This document shows positions 5,229-5,345 of a stretch of DNA of 5,345 nucleotides, one piece after another (position 1 is the first letter of the stretch; every line of letters starts with the position of its first letter). Below the pieces are notes generated by a model. It was given only the letters and a program-made list of their open reading frames with translations, ran no database searches and was not told where the DNA came from. Where the stretch lies: NCBI GenBank assembly GCA_005889025.1, contig VBCZ01000390.1:1-5345 (forward strand), read 5' to 3'. Source of the DNA: Betaproteobacteria bacterium. GTDB taxonomy: Bacteria; Pseudomonadota; Gammaproteobacteria; Burkholderiales; Casimicrobiaceae. Both the position numbers and the translations under genes were made by a program.

Positions 5229-5270
5229 GCTTGGGTGCGGCCTCAAGAGCGGGTAGATTCGAAAGCGATC

Positions 5271-5345
5271 TTAAGGCGGAGGCGTCTGCGCCCGGTCGGC
5301 GACATCCGTCGGGTGCATCTGCGGCGTCTCGGCCGTGGTCGGCTT
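5271..5345 (-). CDS. C-terminal end of an unidentified minus-strand gene
   Basis: Twenty-four codons plus a TAA stop (5273-5271) enter from the right edge and end in a Pro/Thr-rich tail (ETPQMHPTDVADRAQTPPP). About 21 of the 24 codons end in G or C, the bias of the real genes here, whereas the plus frame over the same bases has only about half. This supports a real gene on the minus strand, convergent with the hemerythrin remnant. The fragment is too short to name the product, and chance cannot be excluded. Confidence 0.45.
   Translation of the reverse strand, partial: KPTTAETPQMHPTDVADRAQTPPP

Overview
The window is GC-rich DNA, coding mostly with G or C in the third codon position, and organised like the chromosome of a proteobacterium. 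The protein types suggest a betaproteobacterium, most likely Burkholderiales: a conserved HNH protein, a retropepsin/PDZ exported protein, an ElaB/YqjD-like tail-anchored protein and a soil-type BNR lipoprotein. The taxonomic call is inference; there is no rRNA or marker gene. I see no phage, insertion sequence, CRISPR array, tRNA or rRNA.

Layout, left to right. (1) 1-811, minus strand: the first 270 codons of a BNR-repeat (sialidase-fold) lipoprotein that runs off the left edge. (2) 812-1024: a divergent control region with an extended -10 for the lipoprotein, a perfect 8-bp inverted repeat, and a good sigma70 promoter for the next gene. (3) 1025-1591, plus: HNH endonuclease-family protein. 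(4) 1713-3599, plus: exported protein with a LolA-like N-terminal domain, two retropepsin half-sites (DSG and DTG) and a C-terminal PDZ domain. (5) 3622-3649: hairpin with a UUCG loop and U-tract, a terminator for the minus-strand gene. (6) 3704-4138, minus: small secreted four-cysteine protein of unknown function. (7) 4139-4481: a 343-bp divergent intergenic region packed with short direct and inverted repeats. (8) 4482-4835, plus: ElaB/YqjD-like tail-anchored protein. (9) 4847-5210, plus: a hemerythrin (HHE) gene that has a promoter and Shine-Dalgarno but no start codon where one is expected, and lacks its second half. (10) 5271-5345, minus: probable C-terminus of another gene entering from the right edge.

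How the genes fit together: the lipoprotein, the retropepsin/PDZ protein and the four-cysteine protein all carry export signals, and the ElaB-like protein has a membrane tail. ElaB/YqjD relatives and HHE proteins are often stress- or stationary-phase-associated, so the right half may be a stress island; this is inference. I found no convincing new multi-gene system. The most noteworthy observations are the broken hemerythrin gene and the repeat-dense control region at 4201-4442.
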